A stretch of 64,000 nt of DNA, from the NCBI GenBank assembly GCA_048262255.1, contig JBLXFH010000002.1:1-64000 (forward strand). Direction: 5' to 3'. The notes under the pieces were generated by a model, which saw nothing but the letters and a program-made list of their open reading frames with translations, was not told the DNA's origin and made no database searches. Position 1 is the stretch's first letter. Each line of letters starts with the position of its first letter. The position numbers were made by a program, and so were the translations under genes. Positions 7,600-16,073 of the stretch are shown here, one piece after another. This DNA is from JABMNT01 sp048262255. GTDB lineage: Bacteria; Pseudomonadota; Alphaproteobacteria; Rhodospirillales; Casp-alpha2.

Positions 7600-8871
7600 T
7601 TAGTTCAAATGCTTACCCAAGCTATTTTGCCGGGTTATTATGCTGTCTTCGGGGAATGTGAGGCGCACCGTGGTGCCATTGCCATGGGCAGTTTCAATAC
7701 TCATTGTCCCCCCATGCCTCTCTATCAGCGTCTTGGTAGCAACCAACCCAAGGCCAAGACCTGGTTTCCCGGAGATATAGGGATCTCTGACAATATTGAA
7801 AGGATCACCTAGCCGATCCAGGACATCTTGCTCAATCCCGGATCCATTATCGATGACGGATAAGACGAGTCCGTTGCTTGGCAGTTGGCGCGCTGTCACC
7901 CGAACTTTGCAATCTGGCGCATTATGCCGGATGGCATTGGATACAAGATTAACCAGCATGGTTTGTGTTGCATGCAAATCGGCCCTTAAAAACAGGCTCG
8001 CGACTTTGGCAGACGCATCGGGCTGTGAAGGGTAAGTGATCGACACTTTATTGTTTCTGCGGTCTTCCTGTTCCAGAAGCTCTGCAATCAGTTTGTTCAG
8101 ATCGAAGGTCTCTATTTTCAGGGTAGCTGCATCGCTGTTTTCGGAAAAGGCCAGTATCCTGTCAATCATCTCCTGCAAATGACGCCCGGAGGCAACGATG
8201 TCCCAGCCGTATTCTTTATACTTCTGGTTACCAATGGGCCCCAACGCTTCACTGGCAATCATTTCAGACAAACCGATAATGCCGTTCAGGGGGGTTCGGA
8301 ATTCGTGACTCATGTGGGTGATAAAATCGGACTTTGCCCGGTCCGCCAACTCGGCCGACCTTAGTGCCTGTGAAAGCACTTGCGCCTGGTCCTCAAGGCG
8401 CACGATATCCCGAAACGACCGGAGAGCGGAATAAACCGTTGCCTCCAGACGCCCAGCCGTCATTTGGCTCTTTTCCTTATAGTCGTTGATATCGTAATCG
8501 CGTACAACCTGTAGCTCGGGTGCATAGCCTGGCTGGCCTGTCCTCAAAACGATACGCACACGGCTGTTGCCCAAGTCATCGCGGATCCATTTGACCAGCT
8601 CAAGTCCAACCCGTTCTGTTTCCATCACGACATCCAGCAGGATAACCGCCATTCCATCTTCTTCAGCCATGAACTCTCGGGCCTGCTCGGCCGAATAGGC
8701 ACTGACAATATCAAGCTGACGCTCTTCAAAGATAAAATCATCGAGCGCAAACCGGGTTGCCTCATGCACAGAATCATCATCGTCCACAATGACCAAAAGC
8801 CAAGGCGCAATAGCCGTCGAATTATCGCTGGTCTGAGAATCTTCAATGATTGACATTTTTTCATCTGCCAT
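7600..8871 (-). CDS. soluble receiver-histidine kinase hybrid (REC-HisKA-HATPase)
   Basis: This 423-residue cytoplasmic protein has an N-terminal receiver domain (acidic pocket VDDDD at 29-33, phosphoacceptor Asp80 in LLDVVME), a helical linker, then HisKA with His189 in MSHEFRTPLNG and an HATPase_c domain (NLVSNAIRHN, DNGSGI, GLGLGLVATK). It has no membrane segment. A receiver in front of a kinase is typical of proteins that take a phosphate or signal from another kinase and pass it on. It is the first gene of a minus-strand operon with a lipoprotein binding protein and a membrane kinase, so the plausible input is the membrane kinase. No DNA-binding output domain is encoded in the operon. 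ATG at 8871 or 8856 could be the start. Confidence 0.9.
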   Translation of the reverse strand: MADEKMSIIEDSQTSDNSTAIAPWLLVIVDDDDSVHEATRFALDDFIFEERQLDIVSAYSAEQAREFMAEEDGMAVILLDVVMETERVGLELVKWIRDDLGNSRVRIVLRTGQPGYAPELQVVRDYDINDYKEKSQMTAGRLEATVYSALRSFRDIVRLEDQAQVLSQALRSAELADRAKSDFITHMSHEFRTPLNGIIGLSEMIASEALGPIGNQKYKEYGWDIVASGRHLQEMIDRILAFSENSDAATLKIETFDLNKLIAELLEQEDRRNNKVSITYPSQPDASAKVASLFLRADLHATQTMLVNLVSNAIRHNAPDCKVRVTARQLPSNGLVLSVIDNGSGIEQDVLDRLGDPFNIVRDPYISGKPGLGLGLVATKTLIERHGGTMSIETAHGNGTTVRLTFPEDSIITRQNSLGKHLN

Positions 8872-9178
8872 GGCGGGCTTCAGTTTCCCTTTTGTTCAAA
8901 TCAGTAAAAATCATTGAGCCAGAGGATGAAGAAGACTTCGCTTCAAGTGAACACCATAGCATGCTTTTTTGAATTGCGACAACACTTCTATAATTCTTGA
9001 TTGCCCCGACTTAAGACTACCAGCCCTCAATTCCGTCACATAATTGTCTTTTGACTTCCCTCCCGCCATTCTCCTTATATTCAGCAACTGTCCACCAACC
9101 GGAAGTTCTGTGTTCCCGATATATTCAAAAGGGTATTTCTGCCCGCTCCTCTTACTGTCTTGAAAGCTGATTTATTCC
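8872..9178. promoter_or_regulatory. divergent intergenic region with a candidate promoter
   Basis: These 307 bases separate the minus-strand sensory operon from the plus-strand diguanylate cyclase gene and must hold promoters for both. On the plus strand, TTGACT at 9051-9056 is followed by TTATAT at 9075-9080 (18-base spacing) or TATATT one base later. I saw no convincing gene or RNA structure in the rest. Confidence 0.35.
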
Positions 9179-10837
9179 ATGCAGGAATTCAAAGCCGTCC
9201 GAAACTTGCGCATTCGTTATCTGATTGGTCTCAGCGTCATTGCCCTATTGGTGACGGCTTCATGGTTCACGCTACAAACCGTTGTCGCAAAACAGGCCAA
9301 TTATTCGAAAATTGTCAACATTGCGAGCCACCAGCGCGGGATTGCCGAACGCATTGCGCTGTTCAGCATGACCATGGCAACGGCCGGCAGTCAGGAAGAT
9401 TACGAAACCGCCAACGCCCAATTGGGACGCGCCATCGGCACCCTCGAACGTGCGCATCAGATGCTGTTGGAAGGTGATGCGGAAAAAGGCATTCCAAAAA
9501 TTTCAAACCCGATACTGGAAACGATTTATTTTGACGAAGCGGCAGGCCTCGATATCGCCGTTGAGCGCTACCGACAACGGGCACGTGTCATTTATGAAAT
9601 GCCATTCGGCGAACTTTCTACAAACTCTCCCGAATATATTTTTATTCAGCAATATGGGCCCCATGTTATCAACTTCATGTTTGATTCCGCTGTCGATGAA
9701 TATGAAGCGATCGGAAATCGGGCCATTAAACGAATTCAGAACCTCGAAACCCTGCTCTGGATTTCTGCTCTCTTCATATTGGCGATCGAGATTATTTTTA
9801 TCTTTAGGCCCATGGAACGGCAGGTTCGCAAGGCTTTGAACGTCGTAATGGAGAAAAAGGAAGCCTTGGAAAAAACCGTCGTTGAATTGGTCTCCGCCAA
9901 ATCCAGCCTCATGGCAAATGAAGAAAAATTTAAGGCGATGGCCAGCAATGTCCCCGGCGTCATCTTTCAAATGAGCGAACGGCGCAACGGTGATCGGGGG
10001 TATTTATACGTCAGCCCCCGTTGTCAGGAAATCTATGGTGTTACGCCCGAGGAACTGCAGAAGGACTGGGAAGCCCTGAAAATTCACCCCGATGACCGGC
10101 AACGCTTTCTCGACACCATCCGAGAAGCTTTTAACAACCAGTCTGAATGGTCCTTTGAAGGGCGTGTTCTCACAGATGAAGGCGATGAAAAATGGTGCCG
10201 GGGCATTTCGACGCCAGTTCCTATTAACGATGACGAAACGGTTTTCAACGGCCTTATTGTTGATATCACCCGGCAAAAAGAAATGGAGGATAAACTCCGA
10301 AAGCTGGCGACAACCGACCCGCTAACCGGCGCATTTAACCGACGTCATTTTCTGGAACTTGCGGAACAGGAAATTACCCGAGCTCGGCGACAAGGCCACA
10401 AACTTTCTGTCCTGATGGTGGATATCGATCACTTTAAAAAAATTAACGACACCCATGGTCATCCGGCAGGAGATGCCGCCATCAATGCAACTGTTGAAAC
10501 CATTAAAAAGCAATTGCGCCGGATCGACGTCATCAGTCGTTTTGGGGGTGAAGAATTTGTGGTGATGCTACCCGAGACACCTGTTGAGGGTGGTGCCGTT
10601 CTGGGTGAACGCATCCGCAAGGCGGTTTCAGACATGACCGTCAACTGGGAAAACACTAAAATCAGCTTCACCATCAGTATCGGACTGGCGGCCTGGAGAA
10701 CAGAGGATCAGAGCATCGAAAACGTACTCAAGCGGGTTGATGATTGCCTGTATCTGGCAAAAGCGGAAGGCCGCAACCGGGTCATCACAGATGGCTCAGA
10801 CATGAAAAAAACCGAGATGTCACAACAAAAGGCTTAG
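9179..10837 (+). CDS. membrane diguanylate cyclase (PilJ-type sensor, PAS, GGDEF)
   Basis: This 552-residue protein probably makes cyclic di-GMP from two GTP. Residues 12-33 form a membrane segment. They are followed by a periplasmic helical domain with the type IV pili/PilJ N-terminal pattern (IVNIASHQRGIAERIALFSM, then LERAHQMLLEGD), the second membrane segment near 195-213, a coiled coil, a PAS_3-like domain (about 250-370; VPGVIFQMSER, YLYVSPRCQEIYGVTPEEL) and a C-terminal GGDEF domain. The active site is GGEEF at residues 456-460. An RxxD inhibitory site (RRID) sits five residues before it, so the enzyme is likely active and product-inhibited. It is divergent from the three-gene kinase operon, which may share its regulation, and is followed by a protease-like lipoprotein gene. 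Confidence 0.92.
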   Translation: MQEFKAVRNLRIRYLIGLSVIALLVTASWFTLQTVVAKQANYSKIVNIASHQRGIAERIALFSMTMATAGSQEDYETANAQLGRAIGTLERAHQMLLEGDAEKGIPKISNPILETIYFDEAAGLDIAVERYRQRARVIYEMPFGELSTNSPEYIFIQQYGPHVINFMFDSAVDEYEAIGNRAIKRIQNLETLLWISALFILAIEIIFIFRPMERQVRKALNVVMEKKEALEKTVVELVSAKSSLMANEEKFKAMASNVPGVIFQMSERRNGDRGYLYVSPRCQEIYGVTPEELQKDWEALKIHPDDRQRFLDTIREAFNNQSEWSFEGRVLTDEGDEKWCRGISTPVPINDDETVFNGLIVDITRQKEMEDKLRKLATTDPLTGAFNRRHFLELAEQEITRARRQGHKLSVLMVDIDHFKKINDTHGHPAGDAAINATVETIKKQLRRIDVISRFGGEEFVVMLPETPVEGGAVLGERIRKAVSDMTVNWENTKISFTISIGLAAWRTEDQSIENVLKRVDDCLYLAKAEGRNRVITDGSDMKKTEMSQQKA

Positions 10838-10937
10838 GTAGAGCAATGCTTGAGAAAGATTCTTTTGGTTGTATTCGATTTTCTTTAATACTATTTATTA
10901 GTTGATCAAGTTTCCCTTTTAAACACAAGGAAATGGC

Positions 10938-12293
10938 ATGAATCAAACGCCTATAACGACATTCGCTTTTCTCACTTCAATGCTTTTCCTTGTTGTCGCG
11001 TGCAATACCACGTCATCCATGAATATCCCAAATGTATCAACTACATCAGGTACGGAAGTCACCGTGCCTGCGACAAAACAGGCATCTTTCGCATTAAGCA
11101 AAATTATCGCAGGCCTGAAACGGGGCGAGCCAATTGCCCACTTCCCCGGTGCCGGCGTAAAAGGCGTTGATGGTACGTTATGCAACAAAGACTATGGGGA
11201 TGATGCCATAATCGAATGGGGTGCTGGCAGTTCGGCCCTTGGCAACTGGAGCACTGAGCTTGGAGAAATCTTTCATGAAGTCTTGAGTCAAAAAGGCATC
11301 AATATCGCAGGCAACCCCAAGGACCTGTTTGGTCAGGAAAGGTCCGTACAATCGGCCGAATATCGCATTGGCGCGCGGATAACGGAAATAAAGGGTAATA
11401 TTTGCCATGCCCACCACTGGTGGGACGGACGCCCGCTCAACACATTTAGCGGTGAAATGTTTGTATCTGTCGAGTGGTCAGTTTTTTCAACCCTGCTACA
11501 ACGTGAAGTCATGCAGACAAAAACTGAGGGGTATTTCAAACAGAAACAACAAAAACGTGACGGCGTAATGCTTGCGTTCCAGAACGCCTTTGCACATGCC
11601 GCCGAGAACCTGATGGGCATGCAGGATTTTGTTGATATCGCACTGAGAAAACAAAAACCGGTAGATCAGGCCATTGGAAAGCCTCTTCTCAATATTGCAG
11701 ACAAGCCCCTTGACCAGTTTGACTTACAGGACAATTTCGACAGCATCCTCCCTTCCGTTGTCACGATCCGGATTGGCACTGGGCATGGCTCGGGTTTTGT
11801 GATTGCGGAAAACGGGCTTGTCCTGACAAATTCGCATGTCGTCGGAAAGGCGAAAAGACTCAGCGTCATTCTGAATAACGGCCTTGAAATTGAAGGCGAA
11901 GTCCTGCGTGTCAGTGAACGGCGGGATGTAGCACTTATCAAGATTCCCGTTCGTGCACCTGCTGTGCTGCCCCTTCGAACGAAATTACCGGCCCCTCTTG
12001 AAAAGGTCTATGTGGTTGGCACACCCGTTATAGAAGGCCTCAAATCAACGGTGACAACAGGAATTGTCAGCGCCTTGAGACAGGACGAGCCGACGGGCCT
12101 GGACTTCATCCAGTCCGACGCCGCCATTTCCCCAGGAAATAGTGGAGGCCCACTTTTGGACGAAGGGGGCAATGTCATAGGGATTAGCGTCTCGAGTTAT
12201 GTGATCGGGGATAGCCAGAACCTGAATATGTTTATTCCGATCAAGTCCGCACTGGATGCACTGAACATAAAAAAATCAATAGCGGGCAGCTAA
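10938..12293 (+). CDS. lipoprotein with unknown N-terminal domain and trypsin-like protease domain
   Basis: This 451-residue protein begins with a lipoprotein signal ending in LVVAC. The C-terminal half is a DegP/HtrA-type trypsin-fold serine protease with a full triad: His300 (TNSHVVG), Asp330 (RRDVALIKI) and Ser402 (PGNSGGPL). There is no PDZ domain after it, so it is not a standard DegP. Residues 45-255 form a separate domain I cannot place (contains EWGAGSSALGNWSTELGEIF and YRIGARITEIKGNIC); its pattern recalls outer-membrane-associated lipoproteins that bind a partner. The start follows a good ribosome binding site (AAGGA). It is expected at the periplasmic face of a membrane, cutting or guarding an exported protein. 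Substrate unknown. Confidence 0.85.
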   Translation: MNQTPITTFAFLTSMLFLVVACNTTSSMNIPNVSTTSGTEVTVPATKQASFALSKIIAGLKRGEPIAHFPGAGVKGVDGTLCNKDYGDDAIIEWGAGSSALGNWSTELGEIFHEVLSQKGINIAGNPKDLFGQERSVQSAEYRIGARITEIKGNICHAHHWWDGRPLNTFSGEMFVSVEWSVFSTLLQREVMQTKTEGYFKQKQQKRDGVMLAFQNAFAHAAENLMGMQDFVDIALRKQKPVDQAIGKPLLNIADKPLDQFDLQDNFDSILPSVVTIRIGTGHGSGFVIAENGLVLTNSHVVGKAKRLSVILNNGLEIEGEVLRVSERRDVALIKIPVRAPAVLPLRTKLPAPLEKVYVVGTPVIEGLKSTVTTGIVSALRQDEPTGLDFIQSDAAISPGNSGGPLLDEGGNVIGISVSSYVIGDSQNLNMFIPIKSALDALNIKKSIAGS

Positions 12294-12396
12294 TTGATCG
12301 TATTCAACCTCAAGAACAGTTTATTCGGAAATTGTTCGCCGGTTCACCGTGGCAAAAATCATCGTAAAGCGGATAGGCCACAGCCCATCATGAAGC

Positions 12397-12588
12397 TCAA
12401 ACGTTGATATTGATGTTGTTGCCGCGGGTCGGGGTTACAGCCTGCAAGTTATCTTGTGCTTTCTCAAGCATCCCGACGATTTCCTGATCTTTTTGAACAG
12501 ACAACTTTACGCCAACCTGAGCCGCCCCTTGCTGGGTTTGCGCTGCTTTCAGGGCAATGACAGAACTTGCGCTAACGCTATCAACCAT
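12397..12588 (-). CDS. YjfB-family putative motility protein
   Basis: This small protein of about 63 residues matches the YjfB putative motility family: a helical body (ALKAAQTQQGAAQVGVKLSVQKDQE) and the characteristic ending with GNNININV. The frame is open ten codons further upstream, but the ATG at 12588 has GGAG six bases before it and gives the usual family length. Members are often found near flagellar or chemotaxis genes, though their biochemical role is not established. Here it is isolated between the protease-like lipoprotein gene and a CBS protein gene. A run of eleven C residues lies about 100 bases upstream. Confidence 0.75.
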   Translation of the reverse strand: MVDSVSASSVIALKAAQTQQGAAQVGVKLSVQKDQEIVGMLEKAQDNLQAVTPTRGNNININV

Positions 12589-12690
12589 TTTGAACTCCAA
12601 ATTGCATGCCCCAACCATAACAGCAATGGAATGGAAATACAGAAAAAATCGATATTTTATCCGTTGGACCTAAACAGACACGAACCGGCA

Positions 12691-12701
12691 CCCCCCCCCC
12701 C
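12691..12701. repeat. homopolymer tract C11
   Basis: Eleven consecutive C residues lie in the short spacer between the CBS-protein gene (ending at 12716) and the YjfB-like gene (starting at 12588). On the coding strand of both genes this is a G tract. Long G/C tracts can slip during replication or sequencing. It is outside both reading frames. Confidence 0.9.
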
Positions 12702-12715
12702 TCAGCTACCGCCCC

Positions 12716-13153
12716 TTATCCTTCACCCGCGAACAATTCAACGTCGCTTGAACTGATCACCCCAACATGTTTGTTTTCATTATTGACGACAGCCATATGC
12801 CGAATGTGCTTTTCGGCCATGCGTGATGCAACCTGCTTCAGTTTATCGCTCATATGACAACACTCGATAGACTTTGCCATCATGGAGGAAATTGGCATAT
12901 GAAAAGCCTTTTCTCCATAGAGCGTGATATGACGTAACATGTCGCGCTCCGAGATAAGACCAATTATTTTCCGCGACGAATTGTAAATAAAAGCCACCCC
13001 GATTTTGTGATCCGTCAGATAACCGGCAAGGCTCTGAAATGATGAATTTACTGGAACCTTAAGAAGCCCTCCATGGGACGGGGTGTCTGTTTTTTTCAGC
13101 TTGATAACATCACCAACGGTCGCAAACCTGTCAAAAAACGACATAGCTGACAT
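12716..13153 (-). CDS. two-CBS-domain protein
   Basis: This 145-residue protein is made almost entirely of a CBS pair (Bateman module), which usually binds adenine nucleotides or related ligands. The first CBS covers about residues 20-75 (SSFQSLAGYLTDHKIGVAFIYNSSRKIIGLISERDMLRH). The second covers about 80-145 (KSIECCHMSDKLKQVASRMAEKHIRHMAVVNNENKHVGVISSSDV). Both end with the typical GxISxxD pattern. There is no catalytic partner domain, so it is probably a stand-alone energy or redox sensor. GGAG lies ten bases before the ATG at 13144 but only one base before the ATG at 13153, so the true start may be the former. A 28-base inverted repeat about 60 bases upstream may be an operator. Confidence 0.85.
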   Translation of the reverse strand: MSAMSFFDRFATVGDVIKLKKTDTPSHGGLLKVPVNSSFQSLAGYLTDHKIGVAFIYNSSRKIIGLISERDMLRHITLYGEKAFHMPISSMMAKSIECCHMSDKLKQVASRMAEKHIRHMAVVNNENKHVGVISSSDVELFAGEG

Positions 13154-13213
13154 TCTCCATTTTTCATTTTAGCCTGTGATTTTGCATCTGTGAAAACAAG
13201 AGGTCAGGTATTC

Positions 13214-13241
13214 AACCTATACTGTAATATTAATATAGGTT
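13214..13241. promoter_or_regulatory. 8-bp inverted repeat, possible operator
   Basis: AACCTATA at 13214-13221 is repeated in inverted form as TATAGGTT at 13234-13241, with a 12-base AT-rich centre. It lies in the 271-base spacer between the divergent CBS-protein and DMT-transporter genes, 61 bases from the CBS start. The size and symmetry suit a dimeric repressor site. No regulator is identified. Confidence 0.4.
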
Positions 13242-13424
13242 TGTCTTATCTTCAGGAAAGGGTAGGCACTCTTTTTTCCATATATTAATATCCAAAAAAC
13301 AATCTTTGGATAAAACAGCCCAAACGGACGCGCAGACATTTCTGAAAGCCCCCTACGCAAAAAAGATTAAGCCAACAGACGCAAACTCTTGGCTAATTAG
13401 GCTTCCGTCAGATAGCTTGGAGAC

Positions 13425-14354
13425 ATGAATACGCAGACTTTTATGGCATCACTCATCCAGCGCTGGACGGCAATTTCAGGCAATGTCCGCGGTGGCATAT
13501 TTTTATTGCTGGCGGGCCTGTTTACGGCTGTGATGAGTGGCCTGATCAAAAAAATTGGTCAGGACTTCGCGATCGTCGAAATTCTGTTCATCCGGCAAAT
13601 CTGCGTGCTTTTGATTATCTCTCCCGTAATCCTCAAACATTCACGCACCGCGTTCAAATCAGACCATAAACGGATTCATTTGCTGCGCACCGCATTTTCG
13701 ACGATCGCCATGATCACCGGCTTTACATCAATCGTCTATTTGCCACTTGCCGAAGCCATCACCCTGAGTTTCGGGCGCACGTTGTTTGCCACCCTGCTGG
13801 CCATTTTTATCCTCAATGAAATTGTCGGTATTCGCCGCTGGGTGGGGACGCTCGTTGGCTTTGCCGGGGTTTTAATTGTCGCCCACCCCAGTCCGGACAA
13901 CGTCAATATCTATGCGATCTTGGCCATTATTTCCGCGTTTTTTGTCGCGGCCAATATGATTATCCTGCGCAAAATCACACAAATTGACTCGCCGCTAACG
14001 ATTATGTCCTTCCAGTCGGTATCCATCGCGCTGATCATGGCGGGGCCAGCTTTTTATTATTGGAAAACACCAAACCTGGAAGAGCTTATCCTGATTGTGA
14101 TGGCCGGTGGCTTGATGTCTGTTGCCCAGTATCTGACCATACAGGCCTTCAAGGCTGGCGAAGCTGCTGCTATCGCTCCCATGGAATATACGCGCCTGCT
14201 GTTCGCCACGGTCATTGGCGTTCTCTATTTCAATGAGTTGCCAACCCTTTGGACACTGACCGGAGCACTTCTGATCATTGGTAGCACGCTTTATACCCTG
14301 CACCGCAGCTCAATCCGCAAACAGAAGATCGACGCCCCGACGCCCGTGCCCTAG
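13425..14354 (+). CDS. DMT-superfamily transporter (EamA)
   Basis: This 309-residue inner-membrane protein has ten predicted membrane helices arranged as two EamA repeats. The first starts at GGIFLLLAGLFTAVMSGLIKK and ends near LIVAHPSP. The second starts at IYAILAIISAFFVAANMIILRK and ends with LTGALLIIGSTLYTL. The motif PLAEAITLSFGRTLFATLLAIFILNE is typical of the drug/metabolite exporter group. The substrate cannot be predicted. TTGGAG lies just before the ATG at 13425. It runs in the same direction as the flavoprotein gene 66 bases downstream, and the two may share a transcript. Confidence 0.9.
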   Translation: MNTQTFMASLIQRWTAISGNVRGGIFLLLAGLFTAVMSGLIKKIGQDFAIVEILFIRQICVLLIISPVILKHSRTAFKSDHKRIHLLRTAFSTIAMITGFTSIVYLPLAEAITLSFGRTLFATLLAIFILNEIVGIRRWVGTLVGFAGVLIVAHPSPDNVNIYAILAIISAFFVAANMIILRKITQIDSPLTIMSFQSVSIALIMAGPAFYYWKTPNLEELILIVMAGGLMSVAQYLTIQAFKAGEAAAIAPMEYTRLLFATVIGVLYFNELPTLWTLTGALLIIGSTLYTLHRSSIRKQKIDAPTPVP

Positions 14355-14420
14355 TCCATGGCCGGCGAATGTTTGCTAATCCTTTAGCTGACCTATTCTA
14401 TCCCCTATTGTCTTTTTTTA

Positions 14421-15617
14421 TTGCAACCCAGATTAAGGACATCTGCCATCTACGACGTCATTATTATTGGTGCCGGTGCGGCAGGGATGATGGCTGCGAT
14501 CGAATGCGGTAAACGCGGTCGCCGTGTCGTCATCCTCGAACGTGCACAAAAGCCTGGTGAAAAAATCCGGATTTCCGGTGGAGGTCGCTGCAATTTCACC
14601 AACATCCATACCACAGCTGCAAACTTCATATCTGACAATCCGCGCTTTTGCATTTCCGCACTGGCCCGTTACACCCCCCGCAATTTCATCGAAATGCTGG
14701 AACGTCACGGTATTGCCTACCACGAAAAGAAGCTCGGTCAGTTATTCTGCGATGACTCATCAAAACAAATCATTGATATGTTGCGATCCGAATGCGCCAG
14801 CGTTGGCGTCGAAATCCGTTTAGGCGTGGAAATTGAAGCTGTCGAAAAAACAAACGGTTTTCGGGTCAAAACCCCAACACAAATCTTTGAGGCAGGATCT
14901 CTGATTGTCGCCAGTGGCGGCAAATCCATTCCCAAAATGGGCGCTACCGGAATTGGATACGACATCGCTCAGCAGTTTGGCCTGGGCCTGATTCCAACCG
15001 TCCCGGCGTTGGTCCCGCTCACTTTCGATGGGCCAAAAGCCGAGCGCATGAAGGAACTGGCCGGCCTGTCGGTTGAAACCCGTATCCATTGCAAAAAAAC
15101 ACATTTCGATGAAGCCCTTTTGTTTACGCATCGGGGCCTGAGCGGTCCGGCTATCCTGCAGATTTCATCTTACTGGGATTTGGGTGAGCGGATCGTCATT
15201 GATTTACTGCCTGCTCAAAATGCCTATGAACTCCTGAAAACCGAGAAACAGTCCAACCCGAAACAAACGGTTTCAGCCTTCTTGAACGGCCTCTTTCCCA
15301 AACGTTTGGCTGCAACCCTCGCCCAGGAGCTTGGCCTGGCCGGGCAGTTCGCCAACGTCCCGGACAAGACCCTGCAGGCGCTCGCAAACCGTATTAATGA
15401 ATGGCATGTTCAGCCCAATGGTAGTGAAGGTTACCGAACCGCTGAAGTCACACGGGGCGGCGTTGATACCGGAGCGCTATCGTCAAAAACGCTCGAAACC
15501 AAGGCCGTGCCGGGCCTGTATTTCATCGGCGAAGTTGTCGACGTCACGGGCCATCTGGGCGGCTTTAATTTTCAGTGGGCATGGGCTTCCGGGTATACGG
15601 CCGGACAGTATGCTTGA
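14421..15617 (+). CDS. BaiN/HI0933-family FAD-dependent oxidoreductase
   Basis: This 398-residue flavoprotein belongs to the HI0933/YhiN/BaiN family. The FAD-binding motif IIGAGAAGMMAA is near residues 15-26, the family signature KIRISGGGRCNFTN is near 48-61, and the C-terminal FAD segment reads GLYFIGEVVDVTGHLGGFNFQWAWASG. Some relatives are annotated as aminoacetone oxidase or take part in bile-acid reduction, but the physiological reaction of the common family is not settled. The open frame begins with TTG at 14421 with no clear ribosome binding site; no ATG is available near the start of the Rossmann strand, so TTG is the best choice. Length is normal for the family (about 390-420). Confidence 0.88.
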   Translation: MQPRLRTSAIYDVIIIGAGAAGMMAAIECGKRGRRVVILERAQKPGEKIRISGGGRCNFTNIHTTAANFISDNPRFCISALARYTPRNFIEMLERHGIAYHEKKLGQLFCDDSSKQIIDMLRSECASVGVEIRLGVEIEAVEKTNGFRVKTPTQIFEAGSLIVASGGKSIPKMGATGIGYDIAQQFGLGLIPTVPALVPLTFDGPKAERMKELAGLSVETRIHCKKTHFDEALLFTHRGLSGPAILQISSYWDLGERIVIDLLPAQNAYELLKTEKQSNPKQTVSAFLNGLFPKRLAATLAQELGLAGQFANVPDKTLQALANRINEWHVQPNGSEGYRTAEVTRGGVDTGALSSKTLETKAVPGLYFIGEVVDVTGHLGGFNFQWAWASGYTAGQYA

Positions 15618-16073
15618 TCCGATCCCTTGAAACAGCGGACAATCTAATAACCAGCGGATCAGCTAATTGGCCATGTCGCAGGATTACATAATTTTACAAT
15701 AAAAGTAATTGCCGTTCATTTAGGATTTACTTATCGCCTTTGCGAGGCGCCAAAAAGATCAGCCCCAGAATGGCCAAACCGGCGGCAATGGCCAAACCTG
15801 ATAAATAATAAACTACCATTACGCATACCCTCTACCAAAGGTATTCAAGATTATCCTTACATACTATCGAATACGGCCCTTATTCAACTTTTTTATTTTA
15901 TTTATTCTAAATCAAATTTTATTTTTCTTAACTTTTTCTGATTTCAACCGTGCACAGGCACTTATCCGACACCTTCAATAGCGATGCGGAACAAAGCCGG
16001 AAGCTCGGCATTTGCATGCCCAACGATCTTAAATTTATATACAAAGCCCCCGATAGCAAACGGGTGACAGCTT
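15618..16073. other. 455-base spacer, AT-rich, with one possible tiny gene
   Basis: Between the flavoprotein and mlaA-like genes the only gene-like item is the 30-residue minus-strand frame at 15727-15819. The part from about 15870 to 15945 is very AT-rich, with runs of T and A, and may hold the promoter of that small gene. An apparent 60-codon plus-strand frame from 15950 runs into the mlaA gene from the other side and is judged spurious. Confidence 0.5.
15727..15819 (-). CDS. possible 30-residue single-pass membrane peptide
   Basis: The frame encodes a 30-residue peptide with one hydrophobic helix (about residues 3-23, rich in Ala, Leu, Ile and Gly) followed by a basic tail APRKGDK. AGAGGG lies about eight bases before the ATG, a reasonable ribosome binding site. 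A hydrophobic span followed by a positive cytoplasmic end fits a small inner-membrane protein, such as subunits or modulators of larger complexes. It is in an otherwise empty spacer. No homologue is recognised, and such short frames can occur by chance. Confidence 0.45.
   Translation of the reverse strand: MVVYYLSGLAIAAGLAILGLIFLAPRKGDK

Noticed and set aside
12397..12618. Longer start of the YjfB-like protein at 12618
   Set aside because: The internal ATG at 12588 has GGAG at ideal spacing, and the ten extra residues do not fit the family.
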